A stretch of 64,000 bases of DNA from Gemmatimonadota bacterium (lineage in GTDB: Bacteria > Gemmatimonadota > Gemmatimonadetes > Palauibacterales > KS3-K002), in contig CP070812.1 in assembly GCA_020344015.1 (NCBI GenBank), forward strand, positions 3,579,225 through 3,643,224, given 5' to 3'. A program made the translations under genes and the position numbers. Of this stretch, positions 35,296 through 44,445 are shown one piece after another (the first letter of the stretch is position 1; every line of letters begins with the position of its first letter). The notes below the pieces were generated by a model that searched no databases, was not told the origin of the DNA, and worked only from the letters and a program-made list of their open reading frames with translations.

Positions 35296-36132
35296 TCAGC
35301 CCACCATATGCTGGAGAAGTCTCGATACCGTAGGCTTCAGCTCCGGTCTCGCCACGACGATGTCCACCATGCCGTGCTCGAGCAGGAACTCGGCGCGCTG
35401 GAACCCGTCGGGCAACTCCTGGCCGATGGTCTGCTCGATGACCCGCGGGCCGGCGAAGCCAATCAGCGCGCCGGGCTCGGCGATGATGACGTCACCGAGC
35501 ATAGCGAAGGAGGCCGTGACGCCACCCGTGGTCGGGTGGGTCAGGATGGAGATGTACGGCAACCGTGATCTATGCATCCGTCCCAAGGCGCTCGATGTCT
35601 TTGCCATCTGCATTAGCGAGAGCACACCCTCCATCATACGGGCACCGCCCGAGGCCGAGACGATTATCAAAGGGTTCTTCTCATCGAGGGCGCGTTCCGC
35701 GACCCGCGCAATCTTCTCGCCGACAACGGAGCCCATCGAGCCGCCGATGAATCCGAAATCCATGACTCCGAACTGGACAGGCATGCCCTCGACATGGCCA
35801 GCGCCCGTGAGAACCGCCTCCTTCGTGCCGCCCTTCTTGATCGCGCGCTCGTAGCGCTCCGCGTACGGCGTCGGTCCGACAAATTCCAGCGGGTCGACCG
35901 ACCGCAGTTCGGAATCGTACTCCTTTTCCAGCGCGTCATCGAGCAGCAGGCGGGCGTAGTCCGCAGGCCCAATGCGGAAATGGTATCCGCACTTGCCGCA
36001 GACGCCGGCGTTCTCGTTCAGCTTCTCACGGTAGATGATCTCGCCGCAGCCGTCGCACTTCTTCCACACGTCCGCCGGCAATTCCCGCTTCTGCTTGACC
36101 AGCTTCTTCTTTTCTTTCCGAAACCAAGCCAT
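35296..36132 (-). CDS. accD: acetyl-CoA carboxylase carboxyltransferase subunit beta
   Basis: AccD, with AccA, transfers the carboxyl group from biotin to acetyl-CoA. The 278-aa protein has the N-terminal zinc ribbon (KCDGCGEIIY and GVCGKCGYHFR) and the crotonase-like domain with SASGGARMMEGVLSLMQMAK and LIGFAGPRVIEQT. The ATG at 36132 (MAWFRKEKKK) is preferred over one 16 codons upstream. accA is not in the window. It is the first gene before folC-hisS. Confidence 0.96.
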   Translation of the reverse strand: MAWFRKEKKKLVKQKRELPADVWKKCDGCGEIIYREKLNENAGVCGKCGYHFRIGPADYARLLLDDALEKEYDSELRSVDPLEFVGPTPYAERYERAIKKGGTKEAVLTGAGHVEGMPVQFGVMDFGFIGGSMGSVVGEKIARVAERALDEKNPLIIVSASGGARMMEGVLSLMQMAKTSSALGRMHRSRLPYISILTHPTTGGVTASFAMLGDVIIAEPGALIGFAGPRVIEQTIGQELPDGFQRAEFLLEHGMVDIVVARPELKPTVSRLLQHMVG

Positions 36133-36283
36133 GTGTTGGGGCTCCATCCTGTGGAGAAGACAGGCTTTGTAAGATCTCACACCTCCGCTTCGCCCGCAAT
36201 GCCCCGCCCGACCTGGCCGCTGCCGGAGTCGACTTCGGCGATTCTAGCCGCGCGACTGTTGGGGGGAACTCTGCCCCGTGCGA

Positions 36284-37510
36284 CTATGCTCCCGTCCTGG
36301 TGTCCACCGCCACGCGCTGGACGATCGCCAGCATGACGAACGACATCAGCAGGAAGCTACCACCGTAGCTCAGGAAGGGCAGAGGCAGACCGGTGATGGG
36401 AAACAGTCCCACCGTCATCCCGACGTTGGCGAAGAGGTGCGCGAACCAGAGCGCGATCACGCCAAACACGACGGTCGACGCGAAGGCGTCATCGGAGCGT
36501 TCGGCGATCAGCAGCACACGCCAGAGCACGATGGCGAAACAGAGCAAGACGAGGCAAATACCGATGAACCCGAATTCCTCTCCCAGGACTGCCACGATGA
36601 AGTCGGTGTGTTGTTCAGGAAGGAAGGCTAGCCGCTTCTGAGTTCCCAGGGTAAACCCCTTCCCCAGCCAGCCACCCGAACCGATGGCGACCTGGGACTG
36701 GATCAAGTGCCAACCGGCGCCCTGTGGGTCGGCCTCCGGCTGCAGGAAAGCTAGGATGCGGGTCTTCTGGTATTCGGCGAGGCTTCGCCAGGCGGGCCGC
36801 ACGAGCACACCCATCGCCACGTTGGCGAAGATGACCGCGAGCGACTCGGTCAAGTATGCGCGAGTCCAGTAGAGGAAGCCGACCAGCAGCAAGAACCAGA
36901 CACCCCAGAGCGGGGTCGAGAACGCCAGGGCGAGGCTGACCAGCGGGCTGAGGAACAGCGCGAGCTTCGAGAACGGGAGTCCCGACCAGTAGAGGGCTGC
37001 GACCAGGATGGCGACGAACACCGAAGCGGTCCCGAGATCGGGCTCCGCCATGATCAAGGCGAACGGTACGAGAACGACCACCAGGTACGGCCAGAGATCC
37101 CAGAGTGTTTCGGGGGACCGCTCGCGGCCGGCATTCAGCTTTGCGAGCATGAGAATGGTGGCGAGCTTGGCGAACTCGGACGGCTGGAACCCGACGGCGC
37201 CGAAGCGAATCCAACTGCGCGGCCCGTCACCGGTCCCCACGATGAGCACGGCGATCAACAGCAGCACAGCGACGCCGTAGGCAATCGGGGCGACCCACTC
37301 GAGCCAGCGGACCGCGACCCGCAGCGTCAAAGCGAAAGCGATCAGAGAGATGGCGAGCCAGATCGCCTGCTTTCGCCAGATGCCGGTCACCGACGACGGG
37401 ACCTCGAGTTCCCCGGCCGAGAAGATCATCGCCACGCCAAAAGCGGCGAGGCCGACAACCAGGGCGAGGACGACGCCGTCCCCTATGCTAAGCGTCACCC
37501 TCTCTCTCAT
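36284..37510 (-). CDS. rodA: rod-shape peptidoglycan glycosyltransferase RodA
   Basis: This SEDS-family polymerase of 408 aa has about ten transmembrane segments. It makes glycan strands with PBP2 in the elongasome. Diagnostic segments include GDGPRSWIRFGAVGFQPSEFAKLA, QSQVAIGSGGWLGKGF (catalytic region), LPEQHTDFIVAVLGEEFGF and the C-terminal GLPLPFLSYGGSF. The start overlaps the mrdA stop as ATGA. It is last in the mreB-mreC-mreD-mrdA-rodA operon. Confidence 0.96.
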   Translation of the reverse strand: MRERVTLSIGDGVVLALVVGLAAFGVAMIFSAGELEVPSSVTGIWRKQAIWLAISLIAFALTLRVAVRWLEWVAPIAYGVAVLLLIAVLIVGTGDGPRSWIRFGAVGFQPSEFAKLATILMLAKLNAGRERSPETLWDLWPYLVVVLVPFALIMAEPDLGTASVFVAILVAALYWSGLPFSKLALFLSPLVSLALAFSTPLWGVWFLLLVGFLYWTRAYLTESLAVIFANVAMGVLVRPAWRSLAEYQKTRILAFLQPEADPQGAGWHLIQSQVAIGSGGWLGKGFTLGTQKRLAFLPEQHTDFIVAVLGEEFGFIGICLVLLCFAIVLWRVLLIAERSDDAFASTVVFGVIALWFAHLFANVGMTVGLFPITGLPLPFLSYGGSFLLMSFVMLAIVQRVAVDTRTGA

Positions 37511-39309
37511 CCGCCTGCTGCCTCGCTGCTGTCGGGACGCACGATGCGTTCTCTCAGATAGAAGTCGATGAGCCGCGACACGATGGGCGCCGCGGCCGAC
37601 GAGCCGTGGCCGCCGGCCTCGACCAACGCAGCAGCCACAATCTGCGGGTCCTCCGCCGGCGCAAAGCCGATGAACCAGGCGTGATCCTCGCCGTGCGGAT
37701 TCTGCGCCGTGCCCGTCTTTCCTGCCAACGTCCAGTCACGCAAACGCGAACCGCGTGCCGTCCCCGTCGGCTCGTTCAGCACAGCGACGAGGGCGCTGTC
37801 CAAGACCGCCAGCTGGTCGGCGTCCAGTGGGAACGACCCGGCAGGTTCCGGAGCCGCCCCGGTCCTCGCCACCCTAGGCGTCGGGAGAGTGCCGCCGTTC
37901 GCCAAGGCGGCGAAGATCTGCGCCATCTTCAAAGGACTCTGTGCGTTTTCGCCCTGCCCGATCGCCAGATTGAGCACGACCGAGTTCGTCCAGCCGCTGC
38001 GACCGTAGCGCTCGTCGTACCATACAGTGTCGGGCGGGTAGGAACCGGCAATGTCAGACGGCAGATCGATACCCGTGGGCTGACCGATCCCGAATTCGCT
38101 CACGCCAGCCAGCACAACCGGCAGGCTCATCTTGAGGCCGAGCTGATAGAAGTACACATCGCAGCTCTGGCGGATCGCGCCGTGGAGGTCGAGCGAACCG
38201 TGGCCGATCGGCGTCCAGTCGTGGAAGACCCGGTTGCCGTACCTGAGCGCTCCCCTGCAGGGGATCTGCATCTTCGTGTCGACCACCGCGTGACCTTCCT
38301 TCAACGCGATCCCCGCCATGATGAGCTTGAAGGTCGAGCCCGGCGCGTAGGCGGCGGTGACAGCACGATTGAAGAGCGGCTGACCCGGGTCCGTGTTGAG
38401 AACTCGCCAGGCGGCCGGCTCGAACCCACCGACGAACAAGTTCGGATCGTAGCTCGGCGCGCTGTACATGGCGAGCACGGCGCCGGTCCTCGGCTCCATG
38501 GCGACGATCGCTCCGGCCATGGTGTCGGGAAACAGCTCGGCCGCACGCTCCTGCAGCGCGAGGTCGATATTCAGGTAGAGATCGCGGCCGGGAACCGGCT
38601 CTACCGTCGGGCGGCCCCTGAACTCGCCTACCACTCGGCCGAGCGCGCTCACCTCCACGTAGCGCACACCCGGAGTACCGGCGAGCAGCCGATCGTAGAC
38701 GCGCTCTACGCCCGTCTGCCCGACGATTCGTCCCGGTTCGTAGCCCTCGAACTCGGGGAGCCTGAGGTCGGCATCGCTGATCTCTGCCACGTAGCCAACG
38801 ACGTGAGCGAGCAGTGAGTTACGCGTGTAGAGCCGTTTGGGAGCCGCCTCGATCACAATACCGCCGGGCAGGTGGGCACGTCGCTCTTCGATAGCAGAGA
38901 CCTCGGCGAAGCTGGCGTTCCGCGCCACGGTGACCGGGCGGTTGGGATGTCGACGATAGTTCTCGACCATGCGATCGAACTGTTCGCCGGACAGCTCGAG
39001 TATCGGCGCCAGTTCATCGAGCACGACGCGCAGCGAGTCTATGGAGAGCGGCAGAAAGGCTATCGAGTAGCCGGGCACGTTCTCCGCGATGACCTCGCCG
39101 TTGCGATCGTAGATCGTACCGCGCGCCGCCGGGACGGGGAGCTGACGGACTCGATTGCCCTCCGACTGCAGCGCGTAGGTGGTGTGTTTGAGGATCTGGA
39201 CCCTGAAGAACTGGACGCCCAGACCGACGATGACCAACAGTGCCAGCCAGCGTGCCAGGCGTCCGCGCCCGCGAATGTACACCTGATGCGACCGTGAGAT
39301 AGTTCTCAT
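37507..39309 (-). CDS. mrdA: penicillin-binding protein 2
   Basis: This is the elongation-specific transpeptidase, 600 aa. It has a short cytosolic N-terminus, one transmembrane anchor (WLALLVIVGLGVQFFRVQIL) and the pedestal domain with RGTIYDRNGEVIAENVPG. The transpeptidase motifs are Ser325-x-x-Lys in GSTFK, SCD (QSCDVYFYQLG) and KTG in LAGKTGTAQNP. It is a target of beta-lactams. It overlaps mreD upstream and rodA downstream by 4 nt each, as expected for this operon. Confidence 0.96.
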   Translation of the reverse strand: MRTISRSHQVYIRGRGRLARWLALLVIVGLGVQFFRVQILKHTTYALQSEGNRVRQLPVPAARGTIYDRNGEVIAENVPGYSIAFLPLSIDSLRVVLDELAPILELSGEQFDRMVENYRRHPNRPVTVARNASFAEVSAIEERRAHLPGGIVIEAAPKRLYTRNSLLAHVVGYVAEISDADLRLPEFEGYEPGRIVGQTGVERVYDRLLAGTPGVRYVEVSALGRVVGEFRGRPTVEPVPGRDLYLNIDLALQERAAELFPDTMAGAIVAMEPRTGAVLAMYSAPSYDPNLFVGGFEPAAWRVLNTDPGQPLFNRAVTAAYAPGSTFKLIMAGIALKEGHAVVDTKMQIPCRGALRYGNRVFHDWTPIGHGSLDLHGAIRQSCDVYFYQLGLKMSLPVVLAGVSEFGIGQPTGIDLPSDIAGSYPPDTVWYDERYGRSGWTNSVVLNLAIGQGENAQSPLKMAQIFAALANGGTLPTPRVARTGAAPEPAGSFPLDADQLAVLDSALVAVLNEPTGTARGSRLRDWTLAGKTGTAQNPHGEDHAWFIGFAPAEDPQIVAAALVEAGGHGSSAAAPIVSRLIDFYLRERIVRPDSSEAAGG

Positions 39310-39779
39310 CGGGCCCTCACGAACGGCAAGGTCAGGTACCCGATGACAGCAGTGGCGAGTCCGTCGAGTGGAGCCCGCAAGAAGATGTAAGACAGCGGGT
39401 CACCGCTGGCACCGAGGATCAGGAAGATCGCGGTCTCGTACACCCACGTTCCGACAAACAGGTAGGTGCCGATGAACAGGGGCTCCTCACCCACGAACGT
39501 GTCGCGTGTCATCGACCCGAGGTAGGCCACCAGAACGAGCAGCAGCGTCGCCAGACCGAAGTGGCTGACGGCCATAGCATCCTCGAGGATACCGAGGGCG
39601 AAGCCGACCGCCGCAGCCGCGCCTGGACGCAGCTGGCGAGCCGAGACGAGAACCGCGCAGAGCAATAGGTTCGGGCTGGCGAACCACGAACCGAAGAGCG
39701 GGGCCAGCACGAAGTGCAGGAAAGTCAGCACCAATATGGCGCCGAGCAATCCGAACCGAGATCCCGTTCGCCCAGCCAC
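39306..39779 (-). CDS. mreD: rod-shape-determining protein MreD
   Basis: This 157-aa inner-membrane protein has five to six hydrophobic segments (LLGAILVLTFLHFVLAPLFG, NLLLCAVLVSARQL, AAVGFALGILEDAMAV). It links MreC to the RodA/PBP2 machinery. The GTG at 39779 directly after the mreC stop is the best start; in-frame extension upstream would run deep into mreC. MreD is poorly conserved in sequence, so operon position is part of the evidence. Confidence 0.85.
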   Translation of the reverse strand: MAGRTGSRFGLLGAILVLTFLHFVLAPLFGSWFASPNLLLCAVLVSARQLRPGAAAAVGFALGILEDAMAVSHFGLATLLLVLVAYLGSMTRDTFVGEEPLFIGTYLFVGTWVYETAIFLILGASGDPLSYIFLRAPLDGLATAVIGYLTLPFVRAR

Positions 39780-39781
39780 GA

Positions 39782-40645
39782 TCAGCGCCCGTCGCCCATC
39801 TCGGACCGCTCCCAGAAGTCCGTCAGGTCTAGGGTATCGGCACGCTCGACCAGCACCATCACCTCGCGCACGGCGTCCGGGTGAACCGCCGGCTCGACCA
39901 GGTAGCTCTTCGCCCAACCGGCCTCTTCCGCCGTCTGCCGGGTGACCCAGCCGATCGGGATACCGCGCGGGAAGATCCCTCCCAGCCCGGACGTCAGCAG
40001 CTCGGTGCCGGCGGGAAGCTCTGCCTGGAACGGGGCACCCTCGAGCAACATGGCCAGGGGCGTGCCAGCGAGCGGTCTGATGATCCCGAATACGCTGCCG
40101 TCCGTCGTCATCACGCTGACTCGGAAATCCGGGTGGGTCCAGAAGTCGCCGGCCGCCTGGGCCGGGAAGACAGATCGCACGATGCCTACCAGTCCGCCGG
40201 GCGCAACAACCGGTGCATCGGTCGCGACACCCACGCCCGACCCCGCATCCAGCACGAACGAGCGCTTCACGCCTTCACCGGCCCGACCTGCCGGTGTCAG
40301 GTTGGCCGGTCGGAAGCGGTCTCTCCCGCGCTCGGCCAGCTCGAGCAGCGCCCGCAGCCGCAGGTTCTCCTCCTCGACCCCCTGCAGCGCCAGCACCCGC
40401 GCGGCCAGGGAATCGCGATCCGCCGCCAGTTGCTGGAAACTCGCGCGAGCTGTCCGTGTGTCCGCCAACCAGGTGTGGAGGTGGAGGACCGGTGCCAGAA
40501 CCGTCGAACGCAACGCCGTCGCCAAGGTAAGCTGACGCTCGTGTGGCAAGGTCATGAGGACGACCGCCCCGAGCAGTAAGAGGAGGAGGGCCAAGAGGTC
40601 ACGGCGCGCCTGCCGTTTCGCCCCAGGCTCCGGAGTCCCGCCCAA
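39782..40645 (-). CDS. mreC: rod-shape-determining protein MreC
   Basis: This bitopic protein of about 287 aa has a transmembrane segment at LLALLLLLLGAVVLMTL, a coiled coil (FQQLAADRDSLAARVLALQGVEEENLRLRALLELAE) and the MreC beta-domain with VVAPGGLVGIV, PDFRVSVMTTDGSVFGI and LLTSGLGGIFPRGIPIG. It scaffolds PBP2 and RodA. The start is uncertain. A TTG at 40645 or a CTG at 40654 overlapping the mreB stop are both close to mreB, whereas the only ATG (40720) would overlap mreB by 70 bases. Confidence 0.9.
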   Translation of the reverse strand: MGGTPEPGAKRQARRDLLALLLLLLGAVVLMTLPHERQLTLATALRSTVLAPVLHLHTWLADTRTARASFQQLAADRDSLAARVLALQGVEEENLRLRALLELAERGRDRFRPANLTPAGRAGEGVKRSFVLDAGSGVGVATDAPVVAPGGLVGIVRSVFPAQAAGDFWTHPDFRVSVMTTDGSVFGIIRPLAGTPLAMLLEGAPFQAELPAGTELLTSGLGGIFPRGIPIGWVTRQTAEEAGWAKSYLVEPAVHPDAVREVMVLVERADTLDLTDFWERSEMGDGR

Positions 40646-40650
40646 TTGAC

Positions 40651-41688
40651 TCAGCTGGACAGCACCCCTCTGTATCTGTGAAGGTCGTCGAGGATGCGTC
40701 CGCCGCCACGGACTACGCACGTCAGTGGTTCCTCGTCCACGTGGATCGGTAAGTTGGTTTCTTCCTGCAGAAGTCGATCCAGCCCGCGGATCAGCGAGCC
40801 GCCGCCGGTCATGACGATCCCGCGATCAACTATGTCGCTGGCCAGTTCGGGCGGCGTGATCTCCAGCGCCCGACGGACCGCCTCGACCACCTGCTGGATC
40901 GGTTCCTGGATGTGTTCCCTGACCTCCTCGGAATGGATGCGCACCGTCTTCGGGATGCCGGAGACGAGATCGCGCCCCTTCACATCCATCTCACGCTCGT
41001 CGCCTACCGGGGCGGCCGAGCCGATCTGGATCTTGATCGCCTCTGCAGTCGGCTCGCCGACAAGCAGATTGTAATTCTTGCGCAAGAATGTGACGATCGC
41101 CGCATCGATCTCGTCACCACCCACCCGGATGGACGTGTCCGAAACGATGCCGCCCAGCGCGATCACGGCGATCTCGGTCGTACCACCACCGATGTCGATC
41201 ACCATGTTGCCGGTCGGCGTCTCAACCGGTAGACCTACACCGATCGCGGCGGCCATCGGCTCCGCCACCATGTAGACTTCCTTGGCACCCGCCGCCTGCG
41301 CACCCGCCCGCACAGCCCGGCGCTCCAGCTCGGTGATGCCCGACGGCACTCCGATCACCACACGCGGCTTCAGCCGAAAGACGCGCTTGGCGGTCACCAT
41401 CCTCAGGAAGTGCCTGAGCATGAGCTCGCTGACGTCAACGTCGGCGATTACACCATCCTTCAGAGGGCGGACCGCCTCTATCCCACCGGGGGTCCGGCCA
41501 AGCATACCCTTCGCCTCCAGCCCGACGCCGAGCACCTTCCCGTTCGACTTGTCGATGGCCACTACCGACGGCTCGTTCAGGACGATACCCTCGCCCTTCA
41601 CGTAGATCAGCGTGTTGGCCGTTCCCAGGTCGACAGCTATATCGTTGACAGGGAGCAGCCTGCCAGTATCGAACCAACCGAAACCCAT
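40651..41688 (-). CDS. mreB: rod-shape-determining actin homologue MreB
   Basis: This 345-aa bacterial actin forms membrane-associated filaments that direct cell-wall elongation. Nucleotide-binding motifs are AVDLGTANTLIYVKG (phosphate 1), VIDIGGGTTEIAVIALGG (phosphate 2) and VMTGGGSLIRGLDRLL (adenosine). The N-terminus MGFGWFDTGRLLPVN is slightly longer than usual. It is the first gene of the rod-shape operon, with its own promoter about 95 bp upstream. Confidence 0.97.
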   Translation of the reverse strand: MGFGWFDTGRLLPVNDIAVDLGTANTLIYVKGEGIVLNEPSVVAIDKSNGKVLGVGLEAKGMLGRTPGGIEAVRPLKDGVIADVDVSELMLRHFLRMVTAKRVFRLKPRVVIGVPSGITELERRAVRAGAQAAGAKEVYMVAEPMAAAIGVGLPVETPTGNMVIDIGGGTTEIAVIALGGIVSDTSIRVGGDEIDAAIVTFLRKNYNLLVGEPTAEAIKIQIGSAAPVGDEREMDVKGRDLVSGIPKTVRIHSEEVREHIQEPIQQVVEAVRRALEITPPELASDIVDRGIVMTGGGSLIRGLDRLLQEETNLPIHVDEEPLTCVVRGGGRILDDLHRYRGVLSS

Positions 41689-41711
41689 GAGATCAGCTCA
41701 TCCTCCCGGCG

Positions 41712-41727
41712 GTGGGCGGGAGCCCAC
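41712..41727 (-). other. hairpin in the mreB 5' leader
   Basis: GTGGGC and GCCCAC (41712-41717 with 41722-41727) form a perfect 6-bp stem with a 4-base loop, just upstream of the GGGAGGA (41701-41707) that serves as the mreB ribosome-binding site. It may affect mRNA stability or access. Confidence 0.35.
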
Positions 41728-41783
41728 GGCTTTCCAGATCCTCACAACCCCCAGGTTGGGCGGACAGGGTAGTCTAGCCTCCA

Positions 41784-41813
41784 ATACTAGACAGAGAGGG
41801 CACGGCGGCGCAA
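41784..41813 (-). promoter_or_regulatory. candidate promoter of the mreB operon
   Basis: On the minus strand TTGCGC (41808-41813) and TAGTAT (41784-41789) are spaced 18 bp, about 95 bp before mreB. It directly abuts array F. Confidence 0.45.
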
Positions 41814-41814
41814 T

Positions 41815-41904
41815 GATTCGGCGATTTGGGGATTTGGGGATTCGGGGATCCGGGGGCCGGAGAGGGACTCTCCAAACCCCCGACTCCCCGACTCCCCGAT
41901 TCTC
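41815..41904. repeat. degenerate octamer inverted array F with G-quadruplex motif
   Basis: The left arm has five 8-bp words: GATTCGGC, GATTTGGG, GATTTGGG, GATTCGGG and GATCCGGG (41815-41854). The right arm has CGACTCCC, CGACTCCC and CGATTCTC (41881-41904), approximately complementary. The right arm abuts the ald stop codon. Four G-runs of 4-5 separated by 4-base loops (41828-41856) make a canonical G-quadruplex motif on the plus strand. Confidence 0.75.
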
Positions 41905-43020
41905 TTACCCGAGGATCTCCCCGATCGGCGTGTAATCCAAGCCGAAGGCCTCCGCAACGCCGGGGCAGGTAACCTTCGACTCGACCGTGTTCACACCCAA
42001 CGCCAGCGCCCCATCCTCGCGGCAGGCCTTATCCCAGCCGTCGTCCGCCAGCTTGAGCGCGTAAGGGAAGGTCGCGTTGGTCAGCGCGAGAGTCGACGTG
42101 CGCGGCACGGCACCGGGCATGTTCGCCACGCAGTAATGGATGACCCCTTCGACCACGTAGGTCGGGTCTTCGTGGGTCGTAGGCTTCACGGTCTCGACGC
42201 ATCCACCCTGGTCGACGGCAACGTCAACGATCACCGACCCGTTCTTCATGAGCTTCAGATCCGCCTTCGATACCAGGTGCGGTGCTTTCGCGCCGGGCAG
42301 CAGTACCGCCCCCACGACGAGATCGGAACGCTTGATCGCGTCCAGAATGTTGTGCCGGTTCGAGTACTCCCCTACGACGTTCTTGGGCATCACGTCATCC
42401 AGGTAGCGCAGCCGCTCCAGGCTGACGTCGAGGACCGTGACGCGAGCGCCCAGTCCGGCAGCCATCCATGCGGCCTGAGTGCCGACCACGCCACCGCCGA
42501 GAATCGCGACCTCTGCAGGATGCACGCCGGGCACTCCGCCCAGCAGGATGCCGAGGCCGCCGAAGGTCTTCTCCAGGTATTTCGCGCCTTCCTGGATCGC
42601 CATGCGGCCCGCGACCTCGCTCATCGGCGTGAGCAATGGCAGTTCGCCGGTCTCGAGCTGGACGGTCTCGTAGGCAATGGTCACGGCGCCGGTCTCGAGC
42701 ATCGCCATCGTCAGCACTTCGTCCGCCGCGTAGTGGAAGTAGGTGAAAATCACATGATCCCGTTTTACGCGTGGGTACTCCTCAGCAATCGGCTCTTTCA
42801 CCTTCACGATCATCTCCGAACCTGCCCAGACATCGTCGGCGCTGTCGATCATTGCCGCACCGGCAGCCTTGTACGCGGCATCATCGAAGCCGCTGCCGAC
42901 TCCGGCGTTCTTTTCGACAAGCACCTTGTGACCGTGGGCGATCAGGGTCTCAACCCCCGCTGGCACCATCGCCACACGGTTCTCCGCCGTTTTGATCTCC
43001 TTCGGTACTCCGACGATCAT
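41905..43020 (-). CDS. ald: alanine dehydrogenase
   Basis: This NAD-dependent enzyme interconverts L-alanine and pyruvate plus ammonia; 371 aa is the family length. Features are [18 protein letters not shown] at the start, the substrate-binding Lys/His region ([21 protein letters not shown]), [10 protein letters not shown] and the NAD fold [14 protein letters not shown]. The start follows GAGG at 8 nt. The stop is directly followed by array F. It is downstream of the M16 peptidase gene. Confidence 0.96.
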   Translation of the reverse strand: MIVGVPKEIKTAENRVAMVPAGVETLIAHGHKVLVEKNAGVGSGFDDAAYKAAGAAMIDSADDVWAGSEMIVKVKEPIAEEYPRVKRDHVIFTYFHYAADEVLTMAMLETGAVTIAYETVQLETGELPLLTPMSEVAGRMAIQEGAKYLEKTFGGLGILLGGVPGVHPAEVAILGGGVVGTQAAWMAAGLGARVTVLDVSLERLRYLDDVMPKNVVGEYSNRHNILDAIKRSDLVVGAVLLPGAKAPHLVSKADLKLMKNGSVIVDVAVDQGGCVETVKPTTHEDPTYVVEGVIHYCVANMPGAVPRTSTLALTNATFPYALKLADDGWDKACREDGALALGVNTVESKVTCPGVAEAFGLDYTPIGEILG

Positions 43021-43079
43021 CTCCCTAGCCTCGCTCGTTAAGGGCCAGATATCTCTAACCGCACAAGACGGACAAATCT

Positions 43080-44369
43080 CTAGTCGGTTGGCTCGGCAGC
43101 TTGGGGCTCGGGGCCGAGGCGGATCACTGCCTGCTGCTCAGGAGCATAGTATTTCCGGCAAAGGTCGGCCACCTCCTTCTCGCCGACCGCATCGATTCGC
43201 CCACAGATCTCGTCCAACGTCAGGTACGGTTCGTCGTAAAGTGCCACACCGGCGAGACGCTGTAGCCGTGCCGATGTCGACTCCAACGAAAGCAGCACCT
43301 GGCCTTTCGTCTGGTTCTTGACCGCCCGCAGCTCTTCACTTGCGAGGCCGGTGCCAGACAGCAGGCCCAGTTCCTCGCGGACCTCCTCGACCGCTCGCTC
43401 GGCGCTGTCGGGCCCGGTCGCCATGTACACGCCGGCCAGGCCACCGCGGGCGTAGAATGATTGGAAGGTGTAGATCGTGTACGCCAGGCCCAGTTCCTCC
43501 CTGACACGCTGGAACAGTCGGCTGCTCATTCCGCCGCCGAGGGCGGTGGAGACGAGAATCGACGCGTAGCGGCGCCGGTCGCTGCGCGGGAAGGTGGGGG
43601 CACCCAGACAGATGTGTGTCTGTGCCGTGTCGCGCTCGACCAGTTTCTTCTCCGGCCCAGCCAGCGCGGGCTCGGGAACGCTCGGCACCTCAACCTGCTC
43701 ACGAGTCTGTGGGAAGTACCGCGCCACCAACTCGAGCAGCTCCTCGTGCTCGATGTTCCCCGCGGCGGCAACCACACAGGCGCCCGGCCGATAAGCGGCC
43801 TGCCAGAGCCGGTGCAGGTCGTCATGCGTAATCGCGCCCACCGTCTCTGCCGTTCCGAGTACCGGGTTGCCATAGGGATGCTGGCCCCACGTGGCACGCG
43901 CGTGCAGATCAAAGACGAGCTCTTCCGGCGTATCCTCGACCCCAGCGATCTCTTCGAGGATTACCCGGCGCTCGATCTCGAGGTCTTGCTCACGCAGTAG
44001 CGGCCTGAAGACTAGGTCCGTCAGTACGTCGGCGGCGATGGGCAGGTGCTCATCCAGGACTTTGGCGTAGCAGGCCGTGTGCTCACGTGACGTGTAAGCA
44101 TCGAGTGACCCACCGATCCCCTCCACTTCGAGCGCGATCTGGCGAGCCGTCCGCCCCTCGGTCCCCTTGAAGATCATATGCTCCAACAGGTGAGACGACC
44201 CCATCCTCTCCGCCGCATCGTGGCTGGCGCCCCAACGGACCCAAATGCCGACTGCCGCAGAGCGCACGGTGGAGATATGCTCGGAAAGCACAACCGGCCC
44301 GCCATCGATTAGGGTTTGGAAGACGGCCTCGTCGAGCTGGACGGTCTGGTCAGCAGCAGCGCTTCTCAT
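43080..44369 (-). CDS. M16-family zinc protease (processing-peptidase-like)
   Basis: This insulinase/pitrilysin-type metalloprotease has 429 aa, the size of the single-chain bacterial M16B type. The inverted zinc motif is HLLEH (His60-x-x-Glu-His64), with the distal Glu in RRVILEEIAGVEDTPEE. It resembles the beta subunit of mitochondrial processing peptidase and Bacillus YmxG, which also lies downstream of pnp. A terminator separates it from pnp here. It is probably cytosolic; no signal peptide. Confidence 0.92.
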   Translation of the reverse strand: MRSAAADQTVQLDEAVFQTLIDGGPVVLSEHISTVRSAAVGIWVRWGASHDAAERMGSSHLLEHMIFKGTEGRTARQIALEVEGIGGSLDAYTSREHTACYAKVLDEHLPIAADVLTDLVFRPLLREQDLEIERRVILEEIAGVEDTPEELVFDLHARATWGQHPYGNPVLGTAETVGAITHDDLHRLWQAAYRPGACVVAAAGNIEHEELLELVARYFPQTREQVEVPSVPEPALAGPEKKLVERDTAQTHICLGAPTFPRSDRRRYASILVSTALGGGMSSRLFQRVREELGLAYTIYTFQSFYARGGLAGVYMATGPDSAERAVEEVREELGLLSGTGLASEELRAVKNQTKGQVLLSLESTSARLQRLAGVALYDEPYLTLDEICGRIDAVGEKEVADLCRKYYAPEQQAVIRLGPEPQAAEPTD

Positions 44370-44385
44370 GGGCCACCACGCAGAG

Positions 44386-44421
44386 CAAAAAGGCCCGCCC
44401 CGTTACAGGCGGGACGGGCCT
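44386..44421 (-). terminator. intrinsic terminator after pnp
   Basis: AGGCCCG pairs with CGGGCCT (44391-44397 with 44415-44421) and an inner CCCG pairs with CGGG across a one-base bulge. On the minus strand five T residues follow. This is a textbook intrinsic terminator 25 bases beyond the pnp stop, ending the rimP-pnp superoperon. Confidence 0.85.
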
Positions 44422-44445
44422 CCTGTACAGCGAGCGGAATCGGCC

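Noticed and set aside
34550-35854. 434-codon plus-strand open frame opposite folC and accD
   Set aside because: It is antisense to two conserved genes and crosses their junction, with no family features.
2564-41904. Heptamer arrays as CRISPR repeats
   Set aside because: No constant repeat separated by unique spacers; units are contiguous, short and differ in word between loci, and no cas gene is present.
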